DNA of 32,278 nt, taken from Planctomycetota bacterium. Lineage in GTDB: Bacteria > Planctomycetota > Planctomycetia > Planctomycetales > Planctomycetaceae. A model generated the notes under the pieces. It had not been told where the DNA came from. It searched no databases and saw nothing but the letters and a program-made list of their open reading frames with translations. Every line of letters starts with the position of its first letter. The stretch's first letter is position 1. The stretch is taken from contig JAQBWV010000055.1 in assembly GCA_027624335.1 (NCBI GenBank), positions 1-32,278 of the forward strand. The letters are read 5' to 3'. This document shows, in pieces, positions 14,642 to 22,811 of this stretch. The position numbers were made by a program, and so were the translations under genes.

Positions 14642-16063
14642 ATGGCCCGTCCCTTCGCTTTGGTTTCACAAGACGAACAGTTCTTCAATCAATTCTCTAC
14701 GGCGATTTCCCCATCATTCGATACCACTCCCAGCAGCTTAAACTCGGCGGACGCCGCATGTAAGTTTGCCTTGAACAGTGATACCCCCGTGACGTTCGTT
14801 GACGTCCGCAGCACGGCGGACTTAGAGCTTGCTGGCGATTTCCTGAATCAGCTGATGGAACATCCCGACGCCGTCGTCAAGGTAATCCCCGTCTGTGACG
14901 GTGGTTATCCCAAGCAACTGGCAGCCGCACTGGATATGCTCGCTACGGAAGTGATTGAGTATCCGTTCGACGAGACACAGATTGCTTCGTCGCTTGAGTT
15001 CCTCTCGCAGCGTCATCAGGCGCAAACAGGACGCAAGGTTCCTCGCTCCTGCACGATTGATGCTGGCGAGCTGAGTCTGAAAACATTCACGCCGGAATTG
15101 TTTCCAGTGCTGGAACAGCTTGTTCGAGTGGCATCGCGGAACGTGACACTGTTACTGGTCGGCGAGACCGGATCAGGCAAAACAACACTCGCGCAATTGA
15201 TCCACTTGCATTCACAGCGTCGAGACAAGCCGTTTCACAATGTCGCTTGTGGAGCTTTGCCTCGAGATCTCATCGAAAGCGAACTCTTCGGACACGTGCG
15301 CGGCGCCTTTACCGGCGCGGACCGAAGCAAAGTCGGTCGCTTTGAAGCCGCTGGAAACGGAACGCTGTTGCTGGACGAGATCGATATTCTCGGCCCGAAA
15401 GAACAGGGAAAGCTTCTGAAGGTCATCGAGACTGGTGAGTTTGAACTTGTCGGCTCAAACGAAACTCGCGTGTCCGCCGCGCGACTTATCGTGGCATCCA
15501 ATGTCGACCTCGACAAACTCGCCGCTGAGGACCGGTTCCGATCAGACCTCTACTACCGTCTGAACGTGCTTGAGTTCCGACTTCCGCCTCTTCGTGAACG
15601 ACAACTGGACATTATCCAACTCGCCATGCGTTTTGTTGATGAATGCTGTTCCGAGCACGGTGTGTCGATTGAGACGATCGATCCTGATTTTCTGGAAGCC
15701 ATCCGTCGCTACACCTGGCCGGGGAATCTTCGCGAATTGAAGAACCACATGCAGCGAGCCGTGCTGCTGAGTTCAGACGGCAGGTTAACCGTTAATGACT
15801 TGTCGCACTGCGTTGTCAGTGCTCAATTCGAAGAGGCCACGCACGAAGAATTGAAGGCCACGACCGCATGGTCTCTCTCCGACCGTGTGGCCAGATCCGA
15901 ACGACAAATGCTGGACGAAGCGCTCGCTGCGAACAACCAGAAACGCACAGCGACCGCTAAGGCACTTGGTCTCAGTCGCGTTGGCCTGTACAAGAAAATG
16001 CGGAAATACGGAATGCTGGACGTGCAGAAAGAAGCGATTGAGGAAACCGTCGGCGCATCGTGA
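14642..16063 (+). CDS. Sigma-54-dependent transcriptional activator with atypical receiver
   Basis: 473 residues in NtrC-like order. Residues 1-125 form a receiver-like domain. The phospho-acceptor position appears kept (Asp 54 in FVDVRS), but the conserved Lys before Pro is Tyr 107 (EYPFD), and the usual acidic pair is altered. The AAA+ domain has Walker A GETGSGKTT (175-183), the sigma-54 contact loop GAFTGA (221-226), Walker B LLLDEID (242-248) and arginine-finger region RFRSDLYYRL. A Fis-type helix-turn-helix closes the protein (about 415-458: KRTATAKALGLSRVGLYKKM). It follows the tadD-like gene, so control of the pilus genes, and perhaps of its own candidate -24/-12 promoter, is a reasonable inference. 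ATG 14642 has GAGG ten bases upstream. Confidence 0.93.
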   Translation: MARPFALVSQDEQFFNQFSTAISPSFDTTPSSLNSADAACKFALNSDTPVTFVDVRSTADLELAGDFLNQLMEHPDAVVKVIPVCDGGYPKQLAAALDMLATEVIEYPFDETQIASSLEFLSQRHQAQTGRKVPRSCTIDAGELSLKTFTPELFPVLEQLVRVASRNVTLLLVGETGSGKTTLAQLIHLHSQRRDKPFHNVACGALPRDLIESELFGHVRGAFTGADRSKVGRFEAAGNGTLLLDEIDILGPKEQGKLLKVIETGEFELVGSNETRVSAARLIVASNVDLDKLAAEDRFRSDLYYRLNVLEFRLPPLRERQLDIIQLAMRFVDECCSEHGVSIETIDPDFLEAIRRYTWPGNLRELKNHMQRAVLLSSDGRLTVNDLSHCVVSAQFEEATHEELKATTAWSLSDRVARSERQMLDEALAANNQKRTATAKALGLSRVGLYKKMRKYGMLDVQKEAIEETVGAS

Positions 16064-16176
16064 TCATGCAATCTGCAAATCCAACGACGGGCACAGCGAG
16101 CTTCTTGCGGAAGTAGTTCACTGCTTCTCGTTAGTAACTCAACCGCGACTTCAACAGTCCGCGCCGGCGATTATTG

Positions 16177-16998
16177 TTACGACGAACCAAGTTCCCGCGA
16201 ACGTTCAGTTGCGGCTTGAACAGCGTTCATCAAAGTGCCTCGCAGGCCGCCGGATTCCAGAGCGTGAATTCCGGCAATGGTCGTTCCGCCGGGGCTGGTT
16301 ACGGCGTCCTTGAGCGCTCCGGGATGCTCGCCCGTTTCCAGAACCATGCGAGCCGCTCCGAGCACTGTCTGAGCAGCCAGTTTGGTTGCGACATCGCGCG
16401 GCAAACCTACCCGAACACCTCCATCGCTCATCGCTTCGATGATCTGGTAGACATACGCAGGGCCGCTGCCAGACAAACCTGTGACTGCATCGAGCAGTTT
16501 TTCATCGACCTGGACCGCAACACCAACCGTAGTGAGCATGGATTCGACGAGTACGGCATCCTGAGCAGTTGCCGCTCCACCGATCGAGAACCCGGCCGCA
16601 CACGCACCGACAAGACACGGCGTATTGGGCATCACACGGATCATGCGTCGATTCGTTCCCAGAGCGGCTTCGTACATCGACAACGGTAGCCCGGCAGCAA
16701 TTGTGATGATGAGGTGCCGATCCGTGAGCAGCCTGGAAATCTCATCCAGAACCGCAGGCATCTGCTGTGGCTTTACGGCAAGCACAATGACATCACTGTC
16801 GTTGACAACTGCTGACGTCCCCTCAACGGTTCTGGCTCCCGTTTGATCGGCAAAGCTCTGAAGTGCGGCGGCAACAACATCAGTCGCGACGACTCGTTCG
16901 GCGGCGACGAACCCTGCAGTAATCAGTCCTTTTGCAAGCGCCGTCGCCATTCGGCCGGCACCGATGAATCCGACCATGAGACTTGTCGAGTCTGTCAT
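16177..16998 (-). CDS. proC: Pyrroline-5-carboxylate reductase
   Basis: Last step of proline synthesis: NAD(P)H-dependent reduction of 1-pyrroline-5-carboxylate to L-proline in the cytoplasm. 273 residues, the usual length. The Rossmann motif GFIGAGRMATALA is near the N-terminus (10-22). The AVKPQ and RVMPNTPCLVGAG-like (RVMPNTPCLVGACA) blocks are present. So are the family's C-terminal signatures GLSGSGPAYVYQIIEAM and TSPGGTTIAGIHALE. ATG 16998 has GGAG eight bases upstream. It is convergent with the activator gene and has no functional tie to the pilus genes around it. Confidence 0.96.
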   Translation of the reverse strand: MTDSTSLMVGFIGAGRMATALAKGLITAGFVAAERVVATDVVAAALQSFADQTGARTVEGTSAVVNDSDVIVLAVKPQQMPAVLDEISRLLTDRHLIITIAAGLPLSMYEAALGTNRRMIRVMPNTPCLVGACAAGFSIGGAATAQDAVLVESMLTTVGVAVQVDEKLLDAVTGLSGSGPAYVYQIIEAMSDGGVRVGLPRDVATKLAAQTVLGAARMVLETGEHPGALKDAVTSPGGTTIAGIHALESGGLRGTLMNAVQAATERSRELGSS

Positions 16999-17372
16999 TC
17001 ACGTTGCTCCACACCGACAGTTTCTGTTGTCAGGGATATTATCACGTCTATAACGACCAGGTCCCGCAGTCGAGACAAGGGCACTTCGACGTCTGTTTCA
17101 GCCGGAAACTCGCCCAAAGACAATTGACGAAGCCCAGTACGGAAAAGCGTAGCAGCGATTGCTTCGCCTGGGGAGTAGCGAAGTACTTTACGCGCTCTGA
17201 AGGCCAACATCCTGAGAAATAACCCACACGCTTCAGCTCATTTCGATGCTTGCCGAGATTATGGCGCTGCGTCACACTTTGCTGTCGTTTCTGGAATACT
17301 GGCATCAACTCGTGACCATTTACACAACTTCCGTAACGACTAACCGGCAACAACTGCGGCAGGAACAACTCC
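16999..17372. other. Intergenic region between divergent proC and SDR genes
   Basis: About 375 bases without a supported gene. It should hold both promoters. The only clear structure is the hairpin CTTCGC (17162-17167) / GCGAAG (17178-17183), which resembles other GCGAA-type palindromes in intergenic parts of this window. Confidence 0.4.
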
Positions 17373-18155
17373 ATGAAGTTTGCAGGACGGAACGTCATTG
17401 TTACGGGAGCATCGCTCGGTATTGGTCGAGCCTGTGCGATCGAGCTTGCTCGTCGTGGCGCTAATGTCGGACTGAATTTCCGATCGAACGTCGAACAAGC
17501 CAACGCAGTCGTTCGGGAAATCGAAGGATTCGGCCAGAAAGCGATTCTTCTGCAGGGTGATGTAGCGGACCAATCCTTTGTCGAACAGATGGTTGAAACG
17601 ACTGCCGAGGAATTCGGCGGTCTGGACATGTACGTTTCGAACGCCGCCTACAGCGACCGACAACGAATGATCGCCGCGGACATGGGCGGATTTCGTCGCA
17701 CGATCGATGTCAGCATGTGGGGAGCATTTTACGGAGTTCGCGCAGCAGCCCAACAGATGGTCAAACAGGGCAACGGCGGAGCGATCACCGTGTTGAGTTC
17801 ACCTCACGCCGTGATCCCGATTCCAACAGCCATGGCCTACAACATGGCGAAGGCCGCGATCGATCACATGGCTCGTACAGCCGCCATCGAACTCGCCGAG
17901 TATCGCATCCGGGTCAACCTCGTTCATCCAGGATGGATCGACACGCCGGGCGAACGGAAGTTTTTCAGTGAAGAGGCCATCCAGAAAGGCAGTCAGAAAC
18001 TTCCATGGGGCCGTCTGGGAACGCCGGAAGAAATCGCGAAGGCTGTCGCCTACACGTTAAGCGACGATGCCGATTACATGACAGGCAGCACGCTGACGAT
18101 TGATGGCGGAGTCAGTCTTCCCTGGTGGTCGAATCGCGACAGTGGCGAACAGTAA
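17373..18155 (+). CDS. Short-chain dehydrogenase/reductase
   Basis: 260 residues, a classical SDR. It has the nucleotide-binding motif TGASLGIG (11-18), NAAYS (90-94, the NNAG position), the catalytic Ser at about 142-143 and the catalytic pair Tyr 156 / Lys 160 in YNMAK. The C-terminal VHPGWIDTPG and SDDADYMTGSTLTIDGG are typical of glucose 1-dehydrogenase/3-oxoacyl-ACP-reductase-like members. The basic Arg at 37 after the second strand (NFRSN) suggests NADP(H) preference, which is an inference. The substrate cannot be read from the sequence. ATG 17373 has AGGA eight bases upstream. Likely monocistronic; the next gene is convergent. Confidence 0.93.
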   Translation: MKFAGRNVIVTGASLGIGRACAIELARRGANVGLNFRSNVEQANAVVREIEGFGQKAILLQGDVADQSFVEQMVETTAEEFGGLDMYVSNAAYSDRQRMIAADMGGFRRTIDVSMWGAFYGVRAAAQQMVKQGNGGAITVLSSPHAVIPIPTAMAYNMAKAAIDHMARTAAIELAEYRIRVNLVHPGWIDTPGERKFFSEEAIQKGSQKLPWGRLGTPEEIAKAVAYTLSDDADYMTGSTLTIDGGVSLPWWSNRDSGEQ

Positions 18156-18170
18156 ACCGGCACCTTGTCC

Positions 18171-18806
18171 TTACGGATTGATCATCCCCGACTGATCATT
18201 ACCGAGAACGTCTCGCAGACGACGCAGGGCTCGCAGATACCGCATTCCTGCGGCAGCGGCGGATAAATCCAATGCCGCAGCGACGTCACTGTTCGAAAGA
18301 TGTTCCTGATGCCGCATGACGATGATCTCGCGATCGTCGTCTCCAAGTTCCGTCAATGCGGCCAGAAATCGTTCTTCGAGTTCGCGGCGAATCGTTGCCG
18401 CAGCCGGAGTCAGCTCCTGATCTCGAAGCTGCCCGGCAAGATCCAGCGACGACTGATCGGAAAACTGCGAGTTCAACGAACGCTCTCGGTCGACACTGCG
18501 CCGCTGAGCGCCTCGATGCCGCCGATGCATATCGATCAGTCGGTCTTTCGCGAGCTGCCGCAGCCATAAATGAAATGGCATCGCAGGATTCTGAATGTAG
18601 TCGCTCAACCGCTGATTGGCTTCCAGCATCACATCCTGCACGACGTCACTGGCGTCGACTCGCGCGGCCACCGCCCGATCCATGCGAAAGTGGATCATTT
18701 TCCGAACAGCGTCACGATGACGGTTCAGTAACTCATTCACAGCCGATGCGTCACCCGCACCGGCTGAGCCGAGCAGTTCCTGCGTTTCTTCCGAGTCCGG
18801 CCACAT
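18171..18806 (-). CDS. ECF-family RNA polymerase sigma factor
   Basis: About 211 residues. Region 2 has MIHFRMDRAVAARVDASDVVQDVM, with the core-binding DASDVVQ motif typical of planctomycete and verrucomicrobial ECF factors. Next comes MPFHLWLRQLAKDRLIDMHRRH. Region 4 has LGDDDREIIVMRHQEHLSNSDVAAALDLSAAAAGMRYLRALRRL, a helix-turn-helix for -35 recognition. No anti-sigma gene is adjacent, as is common for these families, many of which are tied to protein kinases. I chose ATG 18806; the frame extends to TTG 18875, but the added residues look unlike the family. Convergent with the SDR gene. Confidence 0.92.
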   Translation of the reverse strand: MWPDSEETQELLGSAGAGDASAVNELLNRHRDAVRKMIHFRMDRAVAARVDASDVVQDVMLEANQRLSDYIQNPAMPFHLWLRQLAKDRLIDMHRRHRGAQRRSVDRERSLNSQFSDQSSLDLAGQLRDQELTPAAATIRRELEERFLAALTELGDDDREIIVMRHQEHLSNSDVAAALDLSAAAAGMRYLRALRRLRDVLGNDQSGMINP

Positions 18807-19099
18807 TGTCGAAGGACTGCCTGCTATTGGTTGATGCTGATGCGTGAGCAGCGATTGCTCGGAAGGTTGAGTCAACAGTTGTAAGCAGACACAACGATAT
18901 CAAGAAGAGAAACTTCATTCGCGATCGTTCGAGCACGGCAACTGGCGACGTCAAATCCCTGTTGCTGGAATTTGAAACGGTTCTGTAAACTCAACGGTGC
19001 CATGTTCGGCACTCTGTCTAATGCCGCAAGCAGACGTCCGGATCATCCTCAGGGATCCTGCTGCGCCACGCTCTGGCAGGCGACTCAGGCCACTTTTTT

Positions 19100-19214
19100 C
19101 AATTCACACCGTCAATTCACACCGTCAATTCACACCGTCAATTCACACCGTCAATTCGCACCGTCAATTCACACCGTCAATTCACACCGTCAATTCACAC
19201 CGTCAATTCGCACC
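19100..19214 (+). repeat. 13-bp minisatellite, eight and a partial copies
   Basis: CAATTCACACCGT repeats head-to-tail eight times (19100-19203), then an 11-base partial copy to 19214. Copies 5 and 9 carry G for A (caattcgcacc), so copies 2-5 and 6-9 form a duplicated 52-bp block. It lies in the gap between the divergent ECF sigma gene and the polymerase-like gene, ending about 48 bases before the latter's ATG. As 13 is not a multiple of three, two frames stay open through it, so the ORF extension back to 18972 is not evidence of coding. Confidence 0.95.
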
Positions 19215-19262
19215 TCAGCCAGCGTCACGCTCGACGCTGCCGCAGACATCGTCACTGAAACA

Positions 19263-20468
19263 ATGCAGACCAGACGGCTTCAGCAGGTCTTTGCTTTTGC
19301 AGCACTTCTCATGCTGCCATGGCCAGCTTTGCGCCCGATGGCTCAAAGTATCACGTTCGGCGATCTGTTACTGGTGCCGGCCATCCTGCTCAACGTCGAC
19401 CAGCTGGGCAAGATTCGAGGATGGCAGGTCCCGCTGCTGCTGGCCGTCCCCTTCATCCTGATTTCTCAGGTCGCGGATCCGGACGGTTCAATTATCGACT
19501 TACTTCAAGTGCTCTACATCTTCGCCGTTGTATTGCCGTTCGGATGGGTCGCGTTCGTGAATTTCCGTCCTCGCACCATCGCTACCATCATCCTTCTGTC
19601 GCTCAGCGCCAGCGCGATCGTTGGGGGACTACAGCTTGCCGGAGTTATCGGTCAGGTGGGGTCTCAGTCGATCTGGTCACTGTCCGGTGGAGCGACCCGA
19701 GCGGCAGGACTGAATATCAGTTGCAGCGGTTTGTGTCTTTCCATGTCGCCCCTCTTTGCGTTGCTGCTGTACGTTCCGGACTATCGGCGACGATTGGGGT
19801 TTCTTCTGCTGATCGCGATCGGCCTGTTGGCCAGTCTGGCTAAATCCGCGATCTTCGCTTCCGTTGGCCTGACGTACTACTTTGTCCGGGAACCGAACCG
19901 ACGGGGAATCGTCATGGTGGCGGCAATCATGTTTGCCTCGATCACGGGCCTGTTCGTTGCATCTCCTGCAATTCGCAAAACCACATCGATGGTCTACGAC
20001 ACACTCACTTACCGCGTCGACCATGCCGGGTTCTCGATTTATGAACGAACATCGACGATGAGATTCGCAGCTGGCTTTCTTTCCCGGTGCAGCGTCATTG
20101 GCATGGGGACCGAAGGGACAACCAAAGTGCTCAGTCAACACTTTGGAAACACCGTCCATGTATTTCACTTCGGACTCGTACTTGTCGCGGGCATTCCAGC
20201 GGCCCTGTTGATCTGGACTGGATTCGGGCTACTCATCGCATCGTGCTTTCAGGCTGGTCAGCACCCGGTGGCGATTATGGTGATCTGCCATCTGCTGGCG
20301 TTATGCTCGATGACACTACTGTTGACCAGCTTTCAGTACATGCCGTTCGTCATCGCAGCCTCGGTTCTCAACTATCAGCTATGTCGCAACGAGCAGGTCG
20401 CGGACGTCAGATTGCAGTCGGCTCGGGACGCACTGTTTCGTCGCCGGGTAATGCCCACAGCGGCATGA
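19263..20468 (+). CDS. O-antigen polymerase/ligase-like membrane protein
   Basis: 401 residues from ATG 19263, with about ten hydrophobic segments. The shape matches the Wzy/WaaL superfamily: a run of short helices, then GATRAAGLNISCSGLCLSM (a RxxG...P/S motif before a helix), a large loop between about residues 240 and 300 with SIYERTSTMRFAAG and GMGTEGTT, then the loop-end HVFHFG before the last helices. Such proteins polymerise or ligate lipid-linked O-antigen at the outer face of the inner membrane. Exact role is not assigned. The frame is open to 18972 through the minisatellite, but the protein begins to look real only from this ATG. The gene ends 15 bases from the rmlA remnant. Confidence 0.78.
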   Translation: MQTRRLQQVFAFAALLMLPWPALRPMAQSITFGDLLLVPAILLNVDQLGKIRGWQVPLLLAVPFILISQVADPDGSIIDLLQVLYIFAVVLPFGWVAFVNFRPRTIATIILLSLSASAIVGGLQLAGVIGQVGSQSIWSLSGGATRAAGLNISCSGLCLSMSPLFALLLYVPDYRRRLGFLLLIAIGLLASLAKSAIFASVGLTYYFVREPNRRGIVMVAAIMFASITGLFVASPAIRKTTSMVYDTLTYRVDHAGFSIYERTSTMRFAAGFLSRCSVIGMGTEGTTKVLSQHFGNTVHVFHFGLVLVAGIPAALLIWTGFGLLIASCFQAGQHPVAIMVICHLLALCSMTLLLTSFQYMPFVIAASVLNYQLCRNEQVADVRLQSARDALFRRRVMPTAA

Positions 20469-20483
20469 GTCTCTCGAAGTTCC

Positions 20484-20870
20484 TTAATGTCGATGTTCCA
20501 GCATCTGCAACAGGTACTTCCCATAGGTACCGTTCCGCATGGGTTCGGCAATCTTCAAAACCTGATCGTCGCTGATGTACTTCATCCGCCAGGCAATCTC
20601 TTCCGGACAGGCGATCTTCAAACCCTGTCTGGTTTCAAGCACGCTGACAAACTGAGCCGCTTCGAGCAGTGAATCATGGGTGCCCGTATCCAGCCACGCG
20701 GTGCCGCGGCTCCAGAGTTCGACTTCCAGTTGTCCCCGCTCCAGATACACGCGATTGACATCTGTAATTTCGAGCTCTCCACGCGGAGACGGCTTCAAGC
20801 ACTTGGCAATCTCGACGACGTCCCGGTCGTAGAAGTAAAGACCGGTGACCGCGAAATTCGATCGCGGCAC
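20484..20870 (-). pseudogene. rmlA: 3' remnant of glucose-1-phosphate thymidylyltransferase gene
   Basis: 128 codons that match the C-terminal part of RmlA/RfbA very clearly: [46 protein letters not shown] and [13 protein letters not shown]. Full-length RmlA is about 290 residues, so roughly the first 165 are missing, including the nucleotide-binding GGxGTRL motif. The remnant begins at GTG 20870, exactly where the adjacent esterase sequence stops making sense. A product could be translated but could not make dTDP-glucose. Left over from a nucleotide-sugar (dTDP-rhamnose) gene; it suggests a deletion that removed the 5' part. Confidence 0.9.
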
Positions 20871-21541
20871 GGCGGAATACTCTTGTCGTTTGCCACGTGA
20901 GTCACAGCCGAGAAGTCGACATGTTTCTCCGGGTCGTTCCCGAACTTCTGCCGATGACCGAAGGTGAACATCCTGCCGCCGTAGAGTGACTGCCGGTGTT
21001 CCGCAGTCATGATGATTCTGGGAATATCGTAAGTATCGCCGTCCACCGGGATGCAGCCCTTGAGAACATCAAACGACACGCCTTCTGTTTTCAAGTACCG
21101 ATCGTCGATGCAGATCAGCGCCGCCAACTGAGCTCCTGCGGAATGCCCTCCCACAAAGATCCGCTCCGGATCTCCACCGTACCTGGCGATGTTCTTATGC
21201 ACCCAGCCAAGCGACTTGGCGACATCGCCGATCAGGTCTTCCATGTTCACTTCCGGCAGAAGTCGGTAGTTGGTCGAGATAAAGACGAAACCTCGCTCGA
21301 TCAGCACTTTCGGTTTCAGAGCGACATCGCTTTTGTCTCCCGCCTGCCATCCTCCACCATGAATCCAGAACATCACCGGCAGATCCTTCCGAGCGGGTCC
21401 TTCCGGCGTGTAAATATCGAGCAAGTGGCGTTTGTGACCGTCATCCACATAGGGAACGTCAGACGTCAGCTTCTGAGCGACAGCGCTGTTGCACATGATT
21501 AGAAGCGCGAGAACGAAAGCGGAAACGGAATTCGAGTTCAT
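20871..21541 (-). pseudogene. 5' part of an alpha/beta-hydrolase (esterase) gene, 3' end lost
   Basis: About 224 genuine codons. A signal peptide (to about AVAQ, 23) is followed by the alpha/beta-hydrolase blocks [16 protein letters not shown] (oxyanion HGGG) and [15 protein letters not shown] (nucleophile Ser in GHSAG). The protein then runs to NDKSIPP. From base 20870 onward the frame reads rmlA sequence out of register and stops at 20795 after 24 unrelated residues. The C-terminal part that normally holds the catalytic His is therefore missing, so an inactive product is expected. The intact family is about 290-320 residues long. ATG 21541 has a GAGAGAA-type site upstream. Good evidence for a deletion or recombination junction near 20870. 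Confidence 0.88.
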
Positions 21542-22374
21542 GGCAAAGATTCTCTCTGTATATTTGGCGAGATGACTCAGTTGATCGTGGATTGGCCGGT
21601 GGAAACGAGTCTTACATGGGCTGCTCCTTCAACCATTGTTTCAGTCGTTCTGTCGTTCTAATTGAACATCGCCACTTTCGCACGCGTCACAATACAAAAC
21701 GTAAACCGTAACCGTTCACGGGCCAGGATTCGTCGAGGCGTGGCGAGGGAAATCTGAGACATCCCGTGCATGACGCGGATGTCGGAGATATCCCCTGATT
21801 CGATCGTTCCGGAGCCCACCAGTCACGGGCTGTCGCAGTTGCGATTCAGGCTGTCGTTCTCAGCGTAACGGATGCGTGCAGAATCAACTTCCGCTTTCCC
21901 ATGCACTCGATGTCGCAGAGGATCGCAAAGTCTTTGCGGAGCTTCGCATCTCAGCGTCTTTTTGCAGTTGCCAGTCTGAAATCGGCAAGACGCTCGCGAC
22001 GCGTTCCAAAGTGGCTAACTCGGCGCTCCCCCAAGTGACGGTCTGATGCGGAGTGTTAACTCCTGGACTCGTTTTCCTGTCAACCGCCAGAAGCAACCAC
22101 AGTGGCGTCTGGCAACAAACTCCCTCCAGACAACTCACGCAAATGGCGCCTGCACGCATTCTGCTCAACGCCTGTGACGCATCGACAACAATTTTTCGAC
22201 ACTTGCTGCTCGGCAGCAATTTTCCCTGAGTAGTTTTCGCAACCGGGCACACGACGTGCATTACGAGGGAGCCAGTCACTTAGCCTGGCCAGCTTTTGCG
22301 TGACTGCTCTTCTTCCCGAGCGCGTTAAGGGAGGACGTTCACACACCCTTTTCTTTTGTTTAGAGGAAAACCCA
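21542..22374. other. Long intergenic region before the second tad block
   Basis: About 830 bases. A 131-codon minus-strand frame (21884-22279) has no recognisable domain, no ribosome-binding site and composition unlike coding DNA here. The promoter of the pilin gene at 22375 should lie near the right end. TGGCCAGCTTTTGC (22266 onward) resembles a sigma-54 site but its GG and GC are nine, not ten, bases apart. Nothing else is supported. Confidence 0.45.
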
Positions 22375-22710
22375 ATGAAAATGTTTGCTCGTTTCTGGCA
22401 GGATGAGGCTGGTTTTGTTGTGTCTTCAGAACTGGTACTCATCGCCACACTTCTGGTCCTGGGAATGATTGTCGGACTGACCGAAATCCGTAACGCCGTC
22501 GTTCAGGAACTTGGCGACGTTGCTCAGTCCTTCGGGGCGATCAGTCAGTCGTACACATTCACAGGAGTTACGGGTCACTCGTCATCAACAGCCGGCTCAG
22601 TCCGAGTCGATGTTGGTGACTTCTGTGATGAAGCGGCTCAAGAAACCGCAGGCGATGAGCCTGGGTGCATGGAACTGGAAGTTGCCTCAGCTGTTAGTGC
22701 TCAAGGCTAA
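22375..22710 (+). CDS. Divergent type IVb pilin-like protein, copy 1
   Basis: 111 residues. A 13-residue leader (MKMFARFWQDEAG) ends in Gly. The mature part begins FVVSSELVLIATLLVLGMIVGL, a pilin-type helix in which the acidic residue is at +6, not the usual +5. After the helix comes EIRNAVVQELGDVAQSFGAISQSYTFTG, a Ser/Thr-rich stretch (GHSSSTAGS), then a small acidic tail with two Cys (FCDEAAQETAGDEPGCMELE) that could form a disulfide loop. AGAGGAAA lies just upstream of ATG 22375; a longer GTG start is unnecessary. It precedes a strong terminator. A pilus subunit role follows from the helix, leader and place before cpaB. Confidence 0.85.
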   Translation: MKMFARFWQDEAGFVVSSELVLIATLLVLGMIVGLTEIRNAVVQELGDVAQSFGAISQSYTFTGVTGHSSSTAGSVRVDVGDFCDEAAQETAGDEPGCMELEVASAVSAQG

Positions 22711-22722
22711 CTTTTCGTGATT

Positions 22723-22768
22723 GGTCCGCGCGACCTGGAAATCCCTCGTCGCGCGGACCTGTTTTTCT
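22723..22768 (+). terminator. Strong Rho-independent terminator after pilin-like copy 1
   Basis: GGTCCGCGCGAC (22723-22734) pairs perfectly with GTCGCGCGGACC (22748-22759), a 12-bp GC-rich stem, followed by tgtttttctc. It lies 13 bases after the stop codon. It would end most transcripts at the first pilin-like gene and leave a reduced amount for copy 2 and cpaB onward. Confidence 0.93.
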
Positions 22769-22811
22769 CACTGGATTCAATCATTCGATTAATCCTTTCG
22801 GCAAGGTAATG

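Noticed and set aside
19100..19214. CRISPR array
   Set aside because: The repeats are head-to-tail 13-bp units without spacers, and no cas gene is near.
18972..19262. N-terminal extension of the polymerase-like protein through the minisatellite
   Set aside because: Two different frames stay open through the 13-bp repeats, the encoded peptide is only repeat-derived, and the protein starts to resemble its family at ATG 19263.
21884..22279. Minus-strand ORF of 131 codons in the long intergenic region
   Set aside because: No domain, no ribosome-binding site, and residue composition (Cys- and Ser-rich) is unlike the other proteins here.
22266..22281. Sigma-54 promoter before the first pilin-like gene (TGGCCAGCTTTTGC)
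   Set aside because: The GG and GC elements are nine bases apart, while sigma-54 requires ten, and the -24 element lacks the usual CAC.
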